Assembly (NCBI GenBank): GCA_950072225.1
Contig: CATMOP010000095.1
Location: forward strand, 1-7,397
Reading direction: 5' to 3'
DNA length: 7,397 nucleotides
Origin: an uncultured Nitrospina sp.
Lineage (GTDB): Bacteria > Nitrospinota > Nitrospinia > Nitrospinales > VA-1
A program made the position numbers and the translations under genes. Each line of letters opens with the position of its first letter. The stretch's first letter is position 1. Of the stretch, positions 5,504 through 7,397 are shown piece by piece. The notes beneath the pieces were generated by a model. That model did no database searches and was not told the DNA's origin. It saw nothing but the letters and a program-made list of their open reading frames with translations.

Positions 5504-7397
5504 ATGTTATCGGAACATAAAGGAGAAATGATTTTCATCGGCATCGCCATGAGCTTGTATCTGGTGATGGCCGCTTTTGATGCGTCGCAGAAATTTGTTT
5601 ATACGGCAGTTTTGTTTGGATTGTTCGGACTCGTCATCGCCTGGAAACTTTTTGAAAGTGTGGATGATGAACCTGCGGGCAATGAAAAAATGACCGAAAT
5701 CGCCGATGCCATCCATGAAGGAGCGATGGTTTTTCTTTCCAGGGAATATAAAGTGCTTGGCTATTTTGTGGGCGGAGTGTTCATCCTGCTGTTGATTTTG
5801 ATTTCCGTACAAAAAGGTTTGTGGATCGGTTTATGGACCGCGATTGCCTATGCAACAGGGGCTGGGTGCTCCATGCTCGCAGGATATTTTGGTATGAATG
5901 CGGCGACCACCTCTGGCGTGCGTACTTCCCAAGCCGCTTTGGATGGTGGCCAGGCAAAAGCCCTCAATATCGCCTTCAATGGTGGTGCTGTAATGGGGCT
6001 TTGTGTGGCTAGCCTGGGTCTGATCGGGGTTGGCGGATTGTTCACCATGTTTGGCCGGGGAGACTCGATCAGTGTCATCAGCGGATTTGCCATGGGCGCC
6101 AGTTCCATTGCCTTGTTCGCACGTGTGGGCGGAGGCATCTATACCAAAACCGCCGATGTAGGTTCTGATCTGGTGGGTAAAGTGGAAGCAGGAATCCCGG
6201 AAGATGACCCGCGTAATCCGGCGGTGATAGCGGATAATGTTGGAGACAATGTTGGTGATGTTGCCGGAATGGGTGCGGATTTATTCGGCTCCTGTGCGGA
6301 AAGCACTTGCGCAGCACTTGTGATTGGCGCAGTTGCTTTTGCTACTAATTTGGAAGCACTTCTATTCCCAATTTTAATTTCAGCCGTCGGCATTCCAGTC
6401 AGTCTTGCTGCCATGTTCACTGCACGAGTTAAAGAAGAAAAAGACGTAGCACTCGTATTAAAACGACTCTTAGTCGTGGCAACAGGACTCAGTGCGGTTG
6501 TAATGTATTTTGTTTCCATGTGGGCGCTGCCTGAAAGTTTCGAAATAAACGGTGAAAATTATACAAATATGGACGTCTTTCTGTGCTACTTAACCGGTGC
6601 AGTAACCGGCTTATTGGTGGGGCTGCTTACGGAGTACTACACTTCACATGATTTCAAACCTGTACAGGAGGTCGCAAAAGCCTCCGAAACCGGTGCGGCG
6701 ACTAATATTATTTTCGGGCTTGCTCTCGGTTATCAAAGCGCCGCCGGTTCAATTCTGCTCCTGGCCGCCAGTATTTATATACCCTTCACTCTGGCGGGAA
6801 TGTACGGTGTCGCGGTTGCAGCAATCGGAATGTTGAGTACTTTGGTGGTTGGTTTGACCATTGATGCCTACGGTCCTGTTGCGGATAATGCCGGTGGCAT
6901 TGCTGAAATGACCGGAATGGGCGAAAGTATCCGCGAACGTACAGACGTGTTGGATTCCGCGGGAAATACAACTGCCGCAATCGGCAAGGGTTTCGCCATT
7001 GGTTCTGCTATTCTGACTTCCCTCGCACTTTTTTCAGCATTTTTAACGCGGGCAGATCTTTTGGATCCTGAGGCAAAAATAATGGACAGTATCAACTTGC
7101 TTGATCCACTTGTTTTAACCGGTTTGTTTATTGGTGCAATGTTGCCCTTCCTCTTTTCCGCAATGACCCTGAAGTCGGTAGGTAAAGCGGCTTTTGACAT
7201 GATTGAGGAAGTACGGCGGCAGTTTCGGGAAATTCCGGGAATCATGGAAGGAACCGCGGAACCGGATTATGAAAAATGTATCGCTATTTCCACAGAAGCT
7301 GCGCTTCGTGAAATGATTCCTCCCGCTATTTTAATTATGGGCACACCGCTTTTAGTAGGCTTCCTTTTTGGAGTACCTGCAGTTGCGGGCATTTTGG
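5504..7397 (+). CDS. hppA: K+-dependent membrane pyrophosphatase, probably H+-pumping; 3'-truncated
   Basis: This integral membrane enzyme hydrolyses cytoplasmic pyrophosphate and pumps ions across the membrane. The frame is open from ATG 5504 to the right edge: 631 residues, with the last conserved part (expected GDTVGDPFKDTSGP-like motif) off-window. Many hydrophobic helices are visible, e.g. about 11-24, 31-49, 84-101, 108-130 and 160-180. The substrate site is clear: DVGSDLVGKVEAG (218-230), ADNVGDNVGDVAGMGADLF (243-261) and DAYGPVADNAGGIAEM (454-469). GNTTAAIGKG (487-496) has Ala491 and Gly494 where K+-independent enzymes have Lys and Thr, so K+ dependence is predicted. LFGSCAES (260-267) puts the semi-conserved Glu at 266, one helix turn later than in Na+-pumping enzymes and like the GSYAES of plant vacuolar H+-PPase; H+ transport is inferred from this. 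It begins 5 nt after pth, with GGAGG at 5489-5493. Confidence 0.96.
   Translation, partial: MLSEHKGEMIFIGIAMSLYLVMAAFDASQKFVYTAVLFGLFGLVIAWKLFESVDDEPAGNEKMTEIADAIHEGAMVFLSREYKVLGYFVGGVFILLLILISVQKGLWIGLWTAIAYATGAGCSMLAGYFGMNAATTSGVRTSQAALDGGQAKALNIAFNGGAVMGLCVASLGLIGVGGLFTMFGRGDSISVISGFAMGASSIALFARVGGGIYTKTADVGSDLVGKVEAGIPEDDPRNPAVIADNVGDNVGDVAGMGADLFGSCAESTCAALVIGAVAFATNLEALLFPILISAVGIPVSLAAMFTARVKEEKDVALVLKRLLVVATGLSAVVMYFVSMWALPESFEINGENYTNMDVFLCYLTGAVTGLLVGLLTEYYTSHDFKPVQEVAKASETGAATNIIFGLALGYQSAAGSILLLAASIYIPFTLAGMYGVAVAAIGMLSTLVVGLTIDAYGPVADNAGGIAEMTGMGESIRERTDVLDSAGNTTAAIGKGFAIGSAILTSLALFSAFLTRADLLDPEAKIMDSINLLDPLVLTGLFIGAMLPFLFSAMTLKSVGKAAFDMIEEVRRQFREIPGIMEGTAEPDYEKCIAISTEAALREMIPPAILIMGTPLLVGFLFGVPAVAGIL

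Noticed and set aside
5507..7245. Several antisense open frames opposite hppA (up to about 126 codons)
   Set aside because: They are compositional shadows of hppA, whose own frame is open throughout and matches a known family along its whole length.

Overview
The window carries a compact housekeeping gene cluster from a Gram-negative bacterium, all on the + strand and tightly packed: a tetratricopeptide-repeat (TPR) protein (cut by the left edge), a LolB-like lipoprotein, ispE, tRNA-Gln(UUG), prs, rplY (long CTC-type L25), pth, and a membrane-bound pyrophosphatase hppA (cut by the right edge). The LolB-like gene implies an outer membrane. The order lolB-ispE-prs resembles the arrangement in Escherichia coli. 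The extended form TPR / LolB-like / ispE / tRNA-Gln / prs / rplY / pth is, from memory, typical of Deltaproteobacteria and related phyla. A Nitrospinota- or Deltaproteobacteria-like source is my best guess, not a proven one.

Layout. 1-3028: three genes that run almost without gaps (9 nt between the first two, a 4-nt ATGA overlap between the second and third). 3029-3136: a 108-nt gap with two hairpins and no coding signal. 3137-3212: tRNA-Gln with encoded CCA, followed 26 nt later by prs (3239-4204). 4205-4275: 71 nt in which I see only the L25 ribosome binding site. 4276-5498: rplY and pth, 8 nt apart. 5504 to the edge: hppA, starting 5 nt after pth, in the position where I would often expect ychF. 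No stretch over 300 nt lacks a gene.

How the genes fit together. Translation is served by tRNA-Gln, L25 (5S rRNA binding) and Pth (recycling of peptidyl-tRNA). Prs makes PRPP for nucleotide and amino-acid synthesis. IspE belongs to the MEP isoprenoid pathway, and the LolB-like protein probably inserts lipoproteins into the outer membrane. HppA hydrolyses pyrophosphate, a by-product of biosynthesis including PRPP-using reactions, and couples this to ion pumping. Its residues point to the K+-dependent, H+-pumping type also found in plant vacuoles.

I found no mobile element, CRISPR array, phage gene or clearly new system. The points most worth a second look are: a Pth in which the usually conserved His-Asn pair is Gln-Leu; the unexplained hairpins before the tRNA; the tRNA placed inside a protein operon; and the type and position of HppA.
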